A stretch of 64,000 bases of DNA, taken from positions 4,351,001 through 4,415,000 of the forward strand of contig NZ_LJJF01000001.1 in NCBI RefSeq assembly GCF_001625365.1, read 5' to 3'. The stretch comes from Streptomyces sp. MJM8645 (GTDB taxonomy: Bacteria; Actinomycetota; Actinomycetes; Streptomycetales; Streptomycetaceae). Below the pieces are notes generated by a model. It saw nothing but the letters and a program-made list of their open reading frames with translations. It was not told the origin of the DNA and ran no database searches. The position numbers were made by a program, and so were the translations under genes. Shown in pieces: positions 32,189 to 40,591 of this stretch (position 1 is its first letter; each line of letters opens with the position of its first letter).

Positions 32189-32205
32189 ACTGACGGACCG
32201 TCAGT
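32189..32205. promoter_or_regulatory. Palindromic operator candidate upstream of gcvH
   Basis: Perfect 8-base arms actgacgg and ccgtcagt flank a single central base. The form TGACGG-N-CCGTCA is typical of TetR- or MarR-type operators. It is 30 bases upstream of the gcvH start. No matching regulator is adjacent. Confidence 0.5.
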
Positions 32206-32275
32206 CATGCGGAGGAGCCTGCTACAGGTCCCCGCCCCTCGCCGCGAAGCGCACCCGGTCGGGTGAAGGCGGGTG

Positions 32276-33031
32276 TCAGTTGTGGAGGAAGGACTCCAGC
32301 GAGGTGGCCAGTGCCACCGGCGTCTCGTACATCGGGTAGTGGCCGCTGCCGTCGAGCTCCTCCAGTTCGGCGTTGGGGTAGTGGGTGAGCCAGGTGCCGC
32401 GCATCACGTCGGCGGTCAGGGCGAGGTCGTGTGCGCCCACGATCACTTTGACGGGGACGGGGTTCCCGTTGATGCGGCGTTCCAGGTCGGCCGTCGCCCA
32501 GTCCCGCACGTACCCGCCGAAGGCCTCGGGTGTGGAGAGCCGGAGCGACTGGTCGACCATGCGGTCCAGCCAGACCCGGCCCGCCCGCTGCCCGGTGACC
32601 AGGTCGAGGATCGCGTACCGCTTCTCGCGGTCCTCGGCGGCGCCGTAGAACAGTGCCTCGCCGTCGGCGTCCAGCGGGTAGGCCCCGGCGGGGACGGGTG
32701 CCAGGCCGACGAGCTTGCGCACCCGCAGCGGCGCCTCGGCCAGCACCTGCTGCGCGGCCTTGCCGCCCATCGAGTGGCCGATCAGCGAGAAGCGGTCCCA
32801 GCCGAGTTGGTCGGCCAGGGCGAGCGCGTCGGCGGCGATCTCGGCGAGCGTGTAGGAGCCGGTGACGTCCTTGCGTTCTCCGTAGCCCCGGTAGTCGAGG
32901 AACGCGTAGCTGAAGGCCCTGCCGTCGAGGTAGTCGAGGAAGGGGCCCCAGCCCGCGCTGGTGCCGAACCAGTCGTGCAGGACCAGGACGTGGTGGTCGC
33001 CGGTGCCGGTCGAGCGGTGAGGGATCGTCAT
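32276..33031 (-). CDS. Alpha/beta hydrolase
   Basis: 251 residues. The fold markers are VLVLHDWFGTSAGW (oxyanion region), the nucleophile elbow FSLIGHSMGGKAA (Ser87), an acid in VKVIVGAHDLAL, and the catalytic His in DGSGHYPMYETP (His231). The cap region is short. It lies 72 bases downstream of the flavoprotein gene on the same strand, so both may be one transcript concerned with an aromatic or other small-molecule substrate. The substrate is unknown. Confidence 0.9.
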   Translation of the reverse strand: MTIPHRSTGTGDHHVLVLHDWFGTSAGWGPFLDYLDGRAFSYAFLDYRGYGERKDVTGSYTLAEIAADALALADQLGWDRFSLIGHSMGGKAAQQVLAEAPLRVRKLVGLAPVPAGAYPLDADGEALFYGAAEDREKRYAILDLVTGQRAGRVWLDRMVDQSLRLSTPEAFGGYVRDWATADLERRINGNPVPVKVIVGAHDLALTADVMRGTWLTHYPNAELEELDGSGHYPMYETPVALATSLESFLHN

Positions 33032-33103
33032 GCCCTCGGTCCTTCCCCGGAAGCCTCCCGCCCGAACGGCCGGTCGCCGGCCCGTGCGGCAGGCGGCGGG
33101 CGG

Positions 33104-34330
33104 CTAGGCCATGGGCCGTCGGGCGAAGTCCGGGGCGTGTTCGGGGCGGGGGCCGAAGGCGATCAGGCGGGAGATGCCCAGCCGGACCGCCGGGACGTGG
33201 CGGACGAGCGCGGCGAATCCCATCGGCGGGCCGGACCGCCGGCCGGTGAGCGCCGGGACGAACATCACGCCGTGCAGGATCCGTTGCAGCCGTTGGATGA
33301 CCACCGTCGGCATCTGGCGCCGCCGTTGCACCCGGGCGAGCGCGGCGGTGGTCGGGCGGCCGCGCAGCAGCGGCTCGGCGAGCAGGGTGGCGGCCGCGAC
33401 GGCGTCCTGGATGGCGAGGTTGATGCCCACCCCGCCGGCCGGGGACATCGCGTGGGCAGCGTCGCCGATCAGCAGCAGCCCGTCGGTGTACCAGCGGTCC
33501 AGCCGGTTGAGCCGGGCGTCGAGCATGTGGACGTCGTCCATGCCCGCCAACTGGTCGACGCGGTCGGCGTACTGGGGCAGCAGCCGGGCGATCCGCTCGC
33601 GGAAGCGCTCCACGCCTTCGGCGCGCAGCTGCGGGTCGGAGCCCTTCGGCTTGAAGTAGGCGATCTGGAAGTAGCTGTCGCGGGCGATGCTGAGCGCCAG
33701 CTCGCCGTCACCGAAGCCGGCGACGAGGCTGGGCGGCGCGGCCTGCTCCTCCGCGTGCCGGGGCAGGCGGAACCACCAGACGTCGAAGGGCACCGGGTAC
33801 TCCTCGGCCACCAGCCCGGCCGCCTTGCGCAGGGTGGAGTGCCGGCCGTCGGTGCCGACGGTGAGGTCGGCGCGGAGCTCGCCCTGCTCGCCGTCCCGGG
33901 TGCGGTAGCGCACGCCGGCCACCCGGCCGCCCTCCCGGATCAGTCCGGTGGCCTCGGTGTTCATCCGCAGGGTGAAGGTGGGCTCCTGCCGGGCTTCCTC
34001 GACGAGGAAGTTGAGCAGGTCCCACTGCGGCATCATCGCGATGTAGTTGTACGGCGCGGGCAGCCGGTCGTAGGCGCTCAGCGGGACTTGGCCGACGCCG
34101 GGCACCGGCACCACCAGGTTGCCGAGCCGGCTCTGCGGCAGCGCGGCGAACTTCCGGCCGAGGCCGAGTTCGTCCATCAGCCGCACGGTGGAGGCGTGGA
34201 CGGTGTCGCCGCGGAAGTCCCGCAGGAAGTCCCCGTGCTTCTCCAGCACGGTCACCTCGACACCCGCCCGGGCCAGCAGCAGGCCCAACATCATTCCGGC
34301 CGGTCCGCCCCCGGAGATCACGACGCTCAT
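33104..34330 (-). CDS. FAD-dependent monooxygenase-like oxidoreductase (PHBH/UbiH family)
   Basis: 408 residues. Motifs are the N-terminal FAD loop VVISGGGPAGMMLGLLLARAG, the NAD(P)H/FAD DG motif in VGTDGRHSTLRKAAG, and the ribityl-binding GD motif LLLIGDAAHAMSPAGGVGINLAIQDA. This class hydroxylates aromatic or related substrates using NAD(P)H and O2. It is followed by an alpha/beta hydrolase and is divergent from the TetR gene at 34421, the usual layout for a regulator controlling a catabolic or detoxifying enzyme. Confidence 0.92.
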   Translation of the reverse strand: MSVVISGGGPAGMMLGLLLARAGVEVTVLEKHGDFLRDFRGDTVHASTVRLMDELGLGRKFAALPQSRLGNLVVPVPGVGQVPLSAYDRLPAPYNYIAMMPQWDLLNFLVEEARQEPTFTLRMNTEATGLIREGGRVAGVRYRTRDGEQGELRADLTVGTDGRHSTLRKAAGLVAEEYPVPFDVWWFRLPRHAEEQAAPPSLVAGFGDGELALSIARDSYFQIAYFKPKGSDPQLRAEGVERFRERIARLLPQYADRVDQLAGMDDVHMLDARLNRLDRWYTDGLLLIGDAAHAMSPAGGVGINLAIQDAVAAATLLAEPLLRGRPTTAALARVQRRRQMPTVVIQRLQRILHGVMFVPALTGRRSGPPMGFAALVRHVPAVRLGISRLIAFGPRPEHAPDFARRPMA

Positions 34331-34354
34331 GGCTCTCTCCCTTGCTGTGCTCGG

Positions 34355-34383
34355 TTGATCACCTTCCGTGTGGAACTTACATT
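34355..34383 (+). promoter_or_regulatory. Promoter candidate for the TetR gene at 34421
   Basis: TTGATC (34355-34360) and TACATT (34378-34383) are 17 bases apart. The gap also contains two ggaact copies (34372 and 34396) and a small palindrome cagag-t-ctctg near 34386, which could be the regulator's own site. Confidence 0.45.
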
Positions 34384-34420
34384 TACAGAGTCTCTGGAAC
34401 TGTCTCAGGTGTCAAGTAGT

Positions 34421-35206
34421 ATGCTGCTCCACATGAAGGATCTGGTGGCGGCCGCCCTCACGGCGGCGAAGGACCGGGGCCAGGACGTCGCGGACGTCCC
34501 GCTGACGGCGATCGCCGCGACGGCCGGCATCTCCCGCAGCACCCTGCTGCGCAGGCTCGGCGGCTGCCGGGCACCGCTGGACGAGGCGGTCCGGCAGGCG
34601 GGCGTCGACCCGGGCGGACGGCCGCCGGTACGGGAGCGCGCGATCGCGGCGGCGGCCGGGCTGGTGGCCGAACGCGGCCTGGGCGGGGTCACCCTGGACG
34701 CCGTGGCGGACCGCGCCGAGTGCTCGCTGCCCAGCCTGCACACCGTCTTCGAGGGCCGGGACGGCCTGCTCACCGCCGTCTTCCTCCAGTACGGCCCGCT
34801 GCCGGACCTGGAAGCGCTCGCCGCGAACCCGCCGGAGCGCCTGGAGGACACCGTCCGGGCGCTCCACCGCGCCTTCGCCGCGGCCTTCGACCGCCAGCCC
34901 CGGGTCATGCCGGCGGTCTTCGCCGACCTGTTCGCCCGACCGGACGGCCCCGCCTCCCGGATGATGGCGGCCCACCTGCCGCGACTGTTCGACGGCCTCG
35001 GTCGGCTGCTGCTGCCGTACATCGAGGCCGGACGGCTGCGTCCGCTGCCGCTCCCGGTGCTGGTCCAACTGCTGTTCGGCCCGCTGATCAACCACATCCT
35101 GCTGCGGCCGGTCCTCGAACCGGCGCTCGGCGCCGGACTGCCCTCGCTGGAGGAGTCCATCGACCTCTTCGCCGAGGCCTACCTGCGGGCGGTCGCCCTG
35201 CCGTAG
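34421..35206 (+). CDS. TetR-family regulator with two HTH-like segments
   Basis: 261 residues from ATG 34421, which has an aggtg ribosome site nine bases upstream; ATG 34433 is the alternative. Residues ~10-60 read as a TetR-type helix-turn-helix (VPLTAIAATAGISRSTLLRRLGG). A second complete TetR N-domain follows at ~70-125 (RERAIAAAAGLVAERGLGGVTLDAVADRAECSLPSLHTVFEGRDGLLTAVF). The C-terminal domain is an ordinary ligand-binding helical bundle. Such tandem-HTH TetR proteins exist but are uncommon. It is divergent from the flavoprotein-hydrolase pair, which is its most likely target. Confidence 0.85.
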   Translation: MLLHMKDLVAAALTAAKDRGQDVADVPLTAIAATAGISRSTLLRRLGGCRAPLDEAVRQAGVDPGGRPPVRERAIAAAAGLVAERGLGGVTLDAVADRAECSLPSLHTVFEGRDGLLTAVFLQYGPLPDLEALAANPPERLEDTVRALHRAFAAAFDRQPRVMPAVFADLFARPDGPASRMMAAHLPRLFDGLGRLLLPYIEAGRLRPLPLPVLVQLLFGPLINHILLRPVLEPALGAGLPSLEESIDLFAEAYLRAVALP

Positions 35207-35247
35207 CGGGGCCGGGAGACCGCCTGATCCGTTCCTGGGACGTGTCT

Positions 35248-35307
35248 GCCGGAGAACGTCGAGCTCTGCCGGAAAACACCGGGCTCTCCCGGAAAACGCC
35301 GAGCCCC
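35248..35307. repeat. Three 20-base direct repeats
   Basis: Units begin at 35248, 35268 and 35288 and follow gccggaaaacrccgrgctct, with a few differences between copies. They lie between tetR (+) and the wall protein (-) and run into the terminator hairpin at 35299. Confidence 0.7.
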
Positions 35308-35342
35308 GGCCCGCCGGGCGAAGCCGGGGAGCCGGGGCTCGG
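35299..35342. terminator. Hairpin between convergent tetR and wall-protein genes
   Basis: 12-base perfect arms (ccgagccccggc and gccggggctcgg) with a 20-base loop, 10 bases beyond the wall-protein stop codon. Confidence 0.75.
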
Positions 35343-35352
35343 ACGGGGGCGG

Positions 35353-37437
35353 TCAGGCGCTGCGGCGGCGGCGCGCGACGAAGAGCGCGCCGATGCCGCT
35401 GACGAGCAGGGCGGCGGCGCCCGCCGCGGTCTTGATGACGCCGTCCGACCCGGTGTGGGCGAGCTCGCCGCCCGCCAGCTGGGTGGTGCCGGTGGTGCCG
35501 GTGGTGCCGGTAGTGCCAGTGGTGCTGGTGGTGTCGGTCTCGTCGGCGGTGCCGGTGGTGTAGCTGGTCCGGATGACGGGGCCGGTGCCGATGCCGGAAG
35601 TGTCGGCGGTGACCTGGATCGCGTTGCCCTGCGGGCTCGCGCTGGCGGCGTGGGCGGTGCCCTCGTTGATGACGGCGGACGGGTTGACGGAGGTCTGGCC
35701 GACCTTGGCCTCGGCGGTGTAGGCGAGGCGGACGTGCTTGGTGATGGTCGCGCCTGCCGAGAGGGCGTCGCCGCTGAGGAGGTAGCGGACGGGGCCGCCG
35801 GCCTGGGGGCCCGGGGTGCCGGGCACGGTCTCCCAGGCACCATCGGCCTTCTGCATCTCCAGGACGCTGTGCGAGTCGGCCCACAGGATGGTGGCGAGCT
35901 TGTCGTAGCGGGAGGCGCTGGGGTTGTTGACGGCGACGTCGAACTCGACCGGGGCGCCGCCGGCGACGGCGGTGGTCGGCGCGTTCTTGAGCTGGACGAC
36001 CAGGGACTTCACCGCGACGTCCTTGGTGGCCTCGGCGAGCACGGTGTCCTCGGCCGCCGGGTCGACGACGGCGGAGTAGAGCTTGGTCGGCAGGCTGTAG
36101 CCGCCCGTGTCGTTGTTCCCCACGGCGGCGAGCCGCAGCTGGAAGGTCTTGGTGGCGCCGGCGGGGACGGTCAGGCCGGTGACCTTGCCGCCGAAGTTGA
36201 AGGTCTTGTCGCTCTGCTTGAAGGTCAGCTCGACGGGCTTCCAGGTGCCGTCGGCGTCGCGGTACTCGATGGCGAACGCGTCGTGAACCCGGGCGTGCAC
36301 GTTGCTCACGTTGAGCTTCAGGGTGAACGGGGCCTCGGCGGTGCCCGGGTTGGTGACGGTCTCGGAGAACTCGACGGGCTCGCCGCCGTAACCGATCGAG
36401 GACGGCTCCTGGACGGTCAGCGCCGGCTTGGCGGCGACCGGGGCGGCGGTGACGTCGATCGCGACGAACTGGGGGCCCAGGACGAGGGGCATGAAGCCGG
36501 GGCCGCTGTCGAGCATGGCCCACGGGTGGATGTAGGCCGTGCCGAGCGGAGCGTCGGCGGCGAACGCGAAGCGGACGTGCCGGGTGTCGCTGCTGCCGGC
36601 GGCGATGGTCCTGTCGTCGGTGAGGTGGTACGTGACGCGGTCGGAGCCCGGCTGGCTGCTGGCGGTGCCGGTGATGTTCTCCCAGCTGCCGTCGGCCTTC
36701 CGCACCTGGAGCGTGCTGTGCTTGTCCGCCTCCACGACCTTGTCGACGTTGGTGTAGCGCGAGGCGCTGGGGTTGTTCACGGTGACGTCGAACTCGACCG
36801 GGGCGCCGCCGGCGACGGCGGTGGTCGGCGCGTCCTTGACCTGCACGGTGAGGGCCTTGGCCGTGATCTGCTTGGTGCTCTCGGCGAGAACGGTCCCGGC
36901 CGGGTTGGTGAGGGCGGAGCGGAGGGTGACGGGCGAGTCCTGGTTGCCCCAGGTGTTGTGGACCGGGGTGGCGATGCGCAGCTGGAGCGTCTTGGTGGCG
37001 CCGGCGGCGACGGTCACGCCGGTGATCTCGCCGGTGGCGCCGGTGGACTGGCTGGAGGTCGACGTGACGGGCTTCCAGGTGCCGTCGGCACCGCGGTAGT
37101 CGAGGGTGATGCTGCCGTTCGAGATGGCCGTCGTGCTGCTCGCGTTGAGCTCCAGGGTGAACGTCGCCTCGGCGGTGCCGGGGTTGGAGACGGTCTCGGT
37201 GAACTCGACCGGCTCGCCGCCGTGGCCGATCGACGCCGGTGCGTTGACCGTCAGCTCCGGCTTGGTGGCCTCGTTCGCGGCCTTCGTGGTGCCCTCCGCC
37301 GCGGCGGTGGCGGCCGCCGGTGCCTCGGCGGCGTACGCGGCCGGGGAGGACAGTACCGCGCCGGTGGCCAGCAGCACGCCGAGGGTGGCGGCGGTGAGGA
37401 CGGTGGAGCGGGAACGACGGGCGCGGACAGCAGGCAT
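35353..37437 (-). CDS. Sortase-anchored (LAXTG) wall protein with duplicated Ig-like modules
   Basis: 694 residues from the ATG complementary to 37435-37437 (MPAVRARRSR). A signal peptide runs to about residue 45 (cleavage near AYA-AE). The C-terminus is a sortase signal: LAHTG at 659-663, a hydrophobic span, then ARRRRSA. LAXTG is the motif preferred by class E sortases of streptomycetes. The body is a duplication of ~290 residues; each copy has an A module (LTVxxPxSIGxGGEPVEFxETVxNPGTAEA) and a B module (DAPTTAVAGGAPVEFDVxVNNPSASRY). A Thr/Gly spacer (TTGTTGTTGTTG) precedes the anchor. It likely projects from the wall; the ligand is unknown. Confidence 0.88.
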   Translation of the reverse strand: MPAVRARRSRSTVLTAATLGVLLATGAVLSSPAAYAAEAPAAATAAAEGTTKAANEATKPELTVNAPASIGHGGEPVEFTETVSNPGTAEATFTLELNASSTTAISNGSITLDYRGADGTWKPVTSTSSQSTGATGEITGVTVAAGATKTLQLRIATPVHNTWGNQDSPVTLRSALTNPAGTVLAESTKQITAKALTVQVKDAPTTAVAGGAPVEFDVTVNNPSASRYTNVDKVVEADKHSTLQVRKADGSWENITGTASSQPGSDRVTYHLTDDRTIAAGSSDTRHVRFAFAADAPLGTAYIHPWAMLDSGPGFMPLVLGPQFVAIDVTAAPVAAKPALTVQEPSSIGYGGEPVEFSETVTNPGTAEAPFTLKLNVSNVHARVHDAFAIEYRDADGTWKPVELTFKQSDKTFNFGGKVTGLTVPAGATKTFQLRLAAVGNNDTGGYSLPTKLYSAVVDPAAEDTVLAEATKDVAVKSLVVQLKNAPTTAVAGGAPVEFDVAVNNPSASRYDKLATILWADSHSVLEMQKADGAWETVPGTPGPQAGGPVRYLLSGDALSAGATITKHVRLAYTAEAKVGQTSVNPSAVINEGTAHAASASPQGNAIQVTADTSGIGTGPVIRTSYTTGTADETDTTSTTGTTGTTGTTGTTQLAGGELAHTGSDGVIKTAAGAAALLVSGIGALFVARRRRSA

Positions 37438-37686
37438 GGAAATACCCCCGAGGGTGTTCTGCCGTCGGCATTTCAGCCGCCGGCCGGTACGTGTGCTTGG
37501 AGTCGGACCCGAAGTTCGAGGGCGTCGCCCCCGGCGCCTCTCGCGGTCCGGGTTCGGCGGGCTTCCCCGCCTCTCACTGGCATAGACGTGCGGCGGCCGC
37601 CGGGGTTGCAGGTGATCCAAAAGTTTTTTCGAAAACCTCTGAGGCCGCCCTGACCTGCGGTTCCGCTCTCCAGGTGCTCGCCGGGC

Positions 37687-38397
37687 TCAGCGCAGCGCGA
37701 GCTCGTCGCCCACGCTCAGCCGCCCGGGGGCGGCGACCTCGGCGAGGGCGTCGAGCCGGCCGTCGTGGGCGTGCACGATCGCCTTGAGGATCTCGGGGGC
37801 GTGCGGCAGCCCCGGCTGCGGGGCGCCGGTCATCGCGCAGCGCTCGCTGGAGCGGACGAAGGCGAGGCGGACGCCGGTGCCGCCGTGCCCCTCCCGGCCG
37901 AACCAGCCGTCCTCGACGAAGGGCGGGGTGCCCGGGGGCGTCCGCAGCAGGATGTTGGGGCGGAACCGGCGCTCGTCGACCACCGTGAAGGGGGCGGCCT
38001 CGCGGACCCAGTCCAGGGTGGCGGTGGTGAGCACGCTGACCGGCAGCTGGTCGAAGTGGGAGACGGCGTCCTCGCGGGCGAGTTCGACGTCCTCACGCTG
38101 GAGGTAGGCGCGCAGGAAGGCGCCCGGGTCGGCGACCGGGCGGCCGAGCGGGTCGAACAGTTCGGGGCCGTCGATCCGGTGGCCGAGGCGGGCGGAGAGG
38201 CGGAGCAGGCCGTCCATCCGGCGGAAGCGGCGGGTGTTCTTGCCCGAGCCGAGCTTGCCGTCCGCGTCGCGGACGGCGTAGAGGCGGTCGCCGGCCAGGC
38301 CGCGCTCGTCCACCTCGACGGAGTCGAGCCGCTCGCCGCCGGTGGACTTCACGGGGTAGCGCCAGAGTCGCTCGATCACTCCGATGATCTCTGCCAT
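37687..38397 (-). CDS. MOSC-domain protein
   Basis: 236 residues. The N-terminal MOSC_N beta-barrel has IERLWRYPVKSTGGERL and DERGLAGDRLYAV; the MOSC domain contains RFRPNILL and the conserved Cys in RSSERCAMTGAPQ. MOSC proteins bind molybdenum cofactor through that cysteine and act as sulfur-carrier or amidoxime-reducing-type enzymes. The length fits stand-alone bacterial members. It is on the minus strand, 249 bases upstream of the wall-protein gene, and probably monocistronic. Confidence 0.9.
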   Translation of the reverse strand: MAEIIGVIERLWRYPVKSTGGERLDSVEVDERGLAGDRLYAVRDADGKLGSGKNTRRFRRMDGLLRLSARLGHRIDGPELFDPLGRPVADPGAFLRAYLQREDVELAREDAVSHFDQLPVSVLTTATLDWVREAAPFTVVDERRFRPNILLRTPPGTPPFVEDGWFGREGHGGTGVRLAFVRSSERCAMTGAPQPGLPHAPEILKAIVHAHDGRLDALAEVAAPGRLSVGDELALR

Positions 38398-38473
38398 GGG
38401 CGGACAGCGTAGCGGCGGCGCCGGGGGATGGTCTAGACCAAGTCCCGTGCGGCGACTGGCCGGAACGGCCCAC

Positions 38474-38525
38474 GGCGGGTCTTCAAACTCCAGTCGGCGC
38501 GCAGGCGGGGGTTTGAAGACCCGCC
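38474..38525 (-). terminator. Hairpin terminator downstream of the cyclase-family gene
   Basis: 15-base perfect arms (ggcgggtcttcaaac and gtttgaagacccgcc) with a 22-base loop end directly at the cyclase stop codon. Confidence 0.8.
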
Positions 38526-39269
38526 CTAGCCCAGCCGTGCCACCGCCCGGACCGGCGCACCGTCCGCCGCCGCCAGCCGCAGCGGGAACAGCGACACCTC
38601 GACCGGCCGCCCGGCCTCCTGGGCGTCCAGCAGCGCCCGCAGATCGGTCAGGTTCTCGGCGATCACCCCGCCGCCGGGCGCCCCCAGCAGCACCCGGTGC
38701 GCGGCGAGGGTCGGCTCGTCGGCGCCGGGCTGGTCGTGCTCGTCGGTGAGGTCCGCGAGCAGCGCGGCGACCGCCGGGTCGCCCGGGCCCGGGTCGGGGG
38801 TGGGGTCGACGCTCAGCGCGTCCACCCCGACGGTCCGCACCCCGGCGGCGACGATCGCCTCGGCGGCGGCCGCGGTCAGGCTGGGGTGCGCGAGGTAGGC
38901 GTCGGTGCCCCAGTGCCGGGCCCAGCCGGTGGCGAGCAGCAGGACGGACCCCTCGCCGACGCGCGCCAGGGCGGGCGCGAGCAGCTCGGGGGTGACGGCG
39001 GCCCGGGGCTCCAGTCCGCGCAGGTCGGCGAGCACCGCGGGGCCGGTGAACCGCTCCAGCGGCAGCCCGTCCAGGGTCGGCCAGGTGACGTCCACGTGGT
39101 AGGGCGCGTCCACGTGCGTCCCGGACTGCGAGCCGAGGTGCAGGGCCAGCACGTTCACCCCGGCGGTGGCGGTGGTGAGCGCGGGCTCCAACAGGACGGC
39201 CGGATCGCCGGGGTAGACCGGCATCGCGGTGGTCACCTGATGGGTGAGGTCGACGAGGGTCGCTGCCAT
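38526..39269 (-). CDS. Cyclase-family (kynurenine formamidase-like) metal hydrolase
   Basis: 247 residues from the ATG complementary to 39267-39269 (MAATLVDLTHQV). The metal-binding signature of the family is present: LHLGSQSGTHVDAPYHV. TAMPVYPGD at the start and TVGVDALSVDP later also fit. Members include arylformamidase KynB of tryptophan breakdown and polyketide cyclases. No other tryptophan-degradation gene is near, so the substrate is open. It is divergent from the flavin prenyltransferase gene at 39336. Confidence 0.85.
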   Translation of the reverse strand: MAATLVDLTHQVTTAMPVYPGDPAVLLEPALTTATAGVNVLALHLGSQSGTHVDAPYHVDVTWPTLDGLPLERFTGPAVLADLRGLEPRAAVTPELLAPALARVGEGSVLLLATGWARHWGTDAYLAHPSLTAAAAEAIVAAGVRTVGVDALSVDPTPDPGPGDPAVAALLADLTDEHDQPGADEPTLAAHRVLLGAPGGGVIAENLTDLRALLDAQEAGRPVEVSLFPLRLAAADGAPVRAVARLG

Positions 39270-39335
39270 GCCCCCATCCTTCCAGGGGAGCCCGCGGATG
39301 AGGCCCGACCGGGTGAGTCCGGATAGAAATGGGAC

Positions 39336-40010
39336 ATGGGAACAGTCAAGCGTCAGCCGTGGGTGGTCGGGGTCTCTGGTGCGTCGGGGACGCCGTACGC
39401 CGCCTCGGTGATCCGGGCGCTGCTCGCCGCCGGGGAGCCGGTGGACCTGATCGTCAGCCGAGCCGCCCGGCTCACCATCCTCGACGAGACCGGCATCTCC
39501 TTCCGGGACGCCCACTGGCACGCCGACCTGGCCGCCTGGCTGGGCTCCGACGAGGGCCTGGACGACGTCCGCTACTGGCCCGCCGGGGACTTCGCGGCCG
39601 GCCCGTCCAGCGGCTCGTACCCGGCCAAGGGCATGCTGGTGGTGCCCGCGACCACCGGCGCGGTGGCCGGGATCGCGCTCGGCCTGAGCAAGGACCTGCT
39701 GCAGCGGGTGGCCAGCGTCACCCTCAAGGAGCGCCGCCCGCTGGTCGTGTGCGTGCGTGAGGCGCCACTCAACGGGGTGACGTTGAAGCACCTGGTGGAG
39801 CTCGACGCGCAGGGCGCCGTCGTCCTCCCCGCCTCTCCCGGGTTCTACGCCGGCGGCTCGACCGTGCGGGAACTCGTCGACTTCGTGGCCGGCCGGGTGC
39901 TGGACGCGGTCGGCGTCCCGCATTCCCTGTACCTGCGTTGGGAAGGGGAGTTGGGGGCGGCGGCCCGCCGGGCCGACGAGAACGGCAGCGTGTCGGCTGA
40001 GGGGGAGTGA
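39336..40010 (+). CDS. mqnM: UbiX-family flavin prenyltransferase (MqnM)
   Basis: 224 residues. The flavin-binding N-terminus VVGVSGASGTPYAASVIRALL, the SSGSYPAKGMLVVPAT loop with the GIALGLSKDLLQRVASVTLKERRPLVV stretch, and PLNGVTLKHLVEL are characteristic. It makes prenylated FMN, the cofactor of the UbiD-type decarboxylase MqnL encoded at 27725. In other streptomycetes I recall ubiD, ubiA and ubiX homologues side by side; here roughly 9 kb of unrelated genes separate them. Confidence 0.93.
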   Translation: MGTVKRQPWVVGVSGASGTPYAASVIRALLAAGEPVDLIVSRAARLTILDETGISFRDAHWHADLAAWLGSDEGLDDVRYWPAGDFAAGPSSGSYPAKGMLVVPATTGAVAGIALGLSKDLLQRVASVTLKERRPLVVCVREAPLNGVTLKHLVELDAQGAVVLPASPGFYAGGSTVRELVDFVAGRVLDAVGVPHSLYLRWEGELGAAARRADENGSVSAEGE

Positions 40011-40129
40011 GGAGGCCGGGGGCGGGAGAGTATCTTCTCTGCGATATCCGGGTTGTTCCGCGCATGGCGCCTTGGAATCCGGATAATGATCTGTGGGTCT
40101 GGTGAGGTTCGGAAGGACGCGGACGGTAT

Positions 40130-40588
40130 ATGGACACGGTGGACAGACAGCTCATCCAGGCGCTCCGGGAGAACGGCCGCGCGTCCTACGCCGAGCTGGG
40201 CCGGCTGGTCGGGCTCTCCGGCCCGAGCGTCACGGACCGGATCAACCGGCTGGAGCAGGCCGGTGTCATCACCGGCTACCGCGCGACGGTCAATCCGGCC
40301 TCGCTCGGCTTCGGCGTCACGGCCCTGATCGGCCTTCAGCTGACCGACGCCGCCGATCACGAGGACGTCGCGCACCGGCTCAAGGACCTCAACGAGGTCG
40401 AGGACTGCTGGTTCATCGCGGGTGACGACTCCTACATGCTCAAGGTCAGGGTGGCCGACGTGGCTGGCCTGGAGTCGGTGGTCAAGCGGATCTCGGGCAC
40501 GAAAGGCGTGGCCCGCACCCGCACCACCGTCGTACTCTCCACGAAGTGGGAGAACCGGGTGAGCGAACTCCCTCCCGAAGGAGAGTGA
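40130..40588 (+). CDS. Lrp/AsnC-family transcriptional regulator
   Basis: 152 residues: an N-terminal HTH (DRQLIQALRENGRASYAELGRLVGLSGPSVTDRINRLEQAGVITGYRATV) and a C-terminal RAM ligand-binding domain (VEDCWFIAGDDSYMLKVRVADVAGLE). Lrp proteins respond to amino acids and form octamers. It is followed after three bases by a threonine dehydratase-like gene, which suggests it controls amino-acid metabolism rather than menaquinone synthesis, although it is flanked by menaquinone genes. Confidence 0.95.
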   Translation: MDTVDRQLIQALRENGRASYAELGRLVGLSGPSVTDRINRLEQAGVITGYRATVNPASLGFGVTALIGLQLTDAADHEDVAHRLKDLNEVEDCWFIAGDDSYMLKVRVADVAGLESVVKRISGTKGVARTRTTVVLSTKWENRVSELPPEGE

Positions 40589-40591
40589 CGG

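Noticed and set aside
32160..32275. Glycine riboswitch upstream of gcvH
   Set aside because: The gap is about 115 bases and shows a simple palindrome; the conserved tandem aptamer cores were not recognised.
32273..35206. 977-codon plus-strand frame ending as the TetR gene
   Set aside because: Only the last 261 codons (from 34421) encode a recognisable protein. The upstream part is antisense to the hydrolase and flavoprotein genes.
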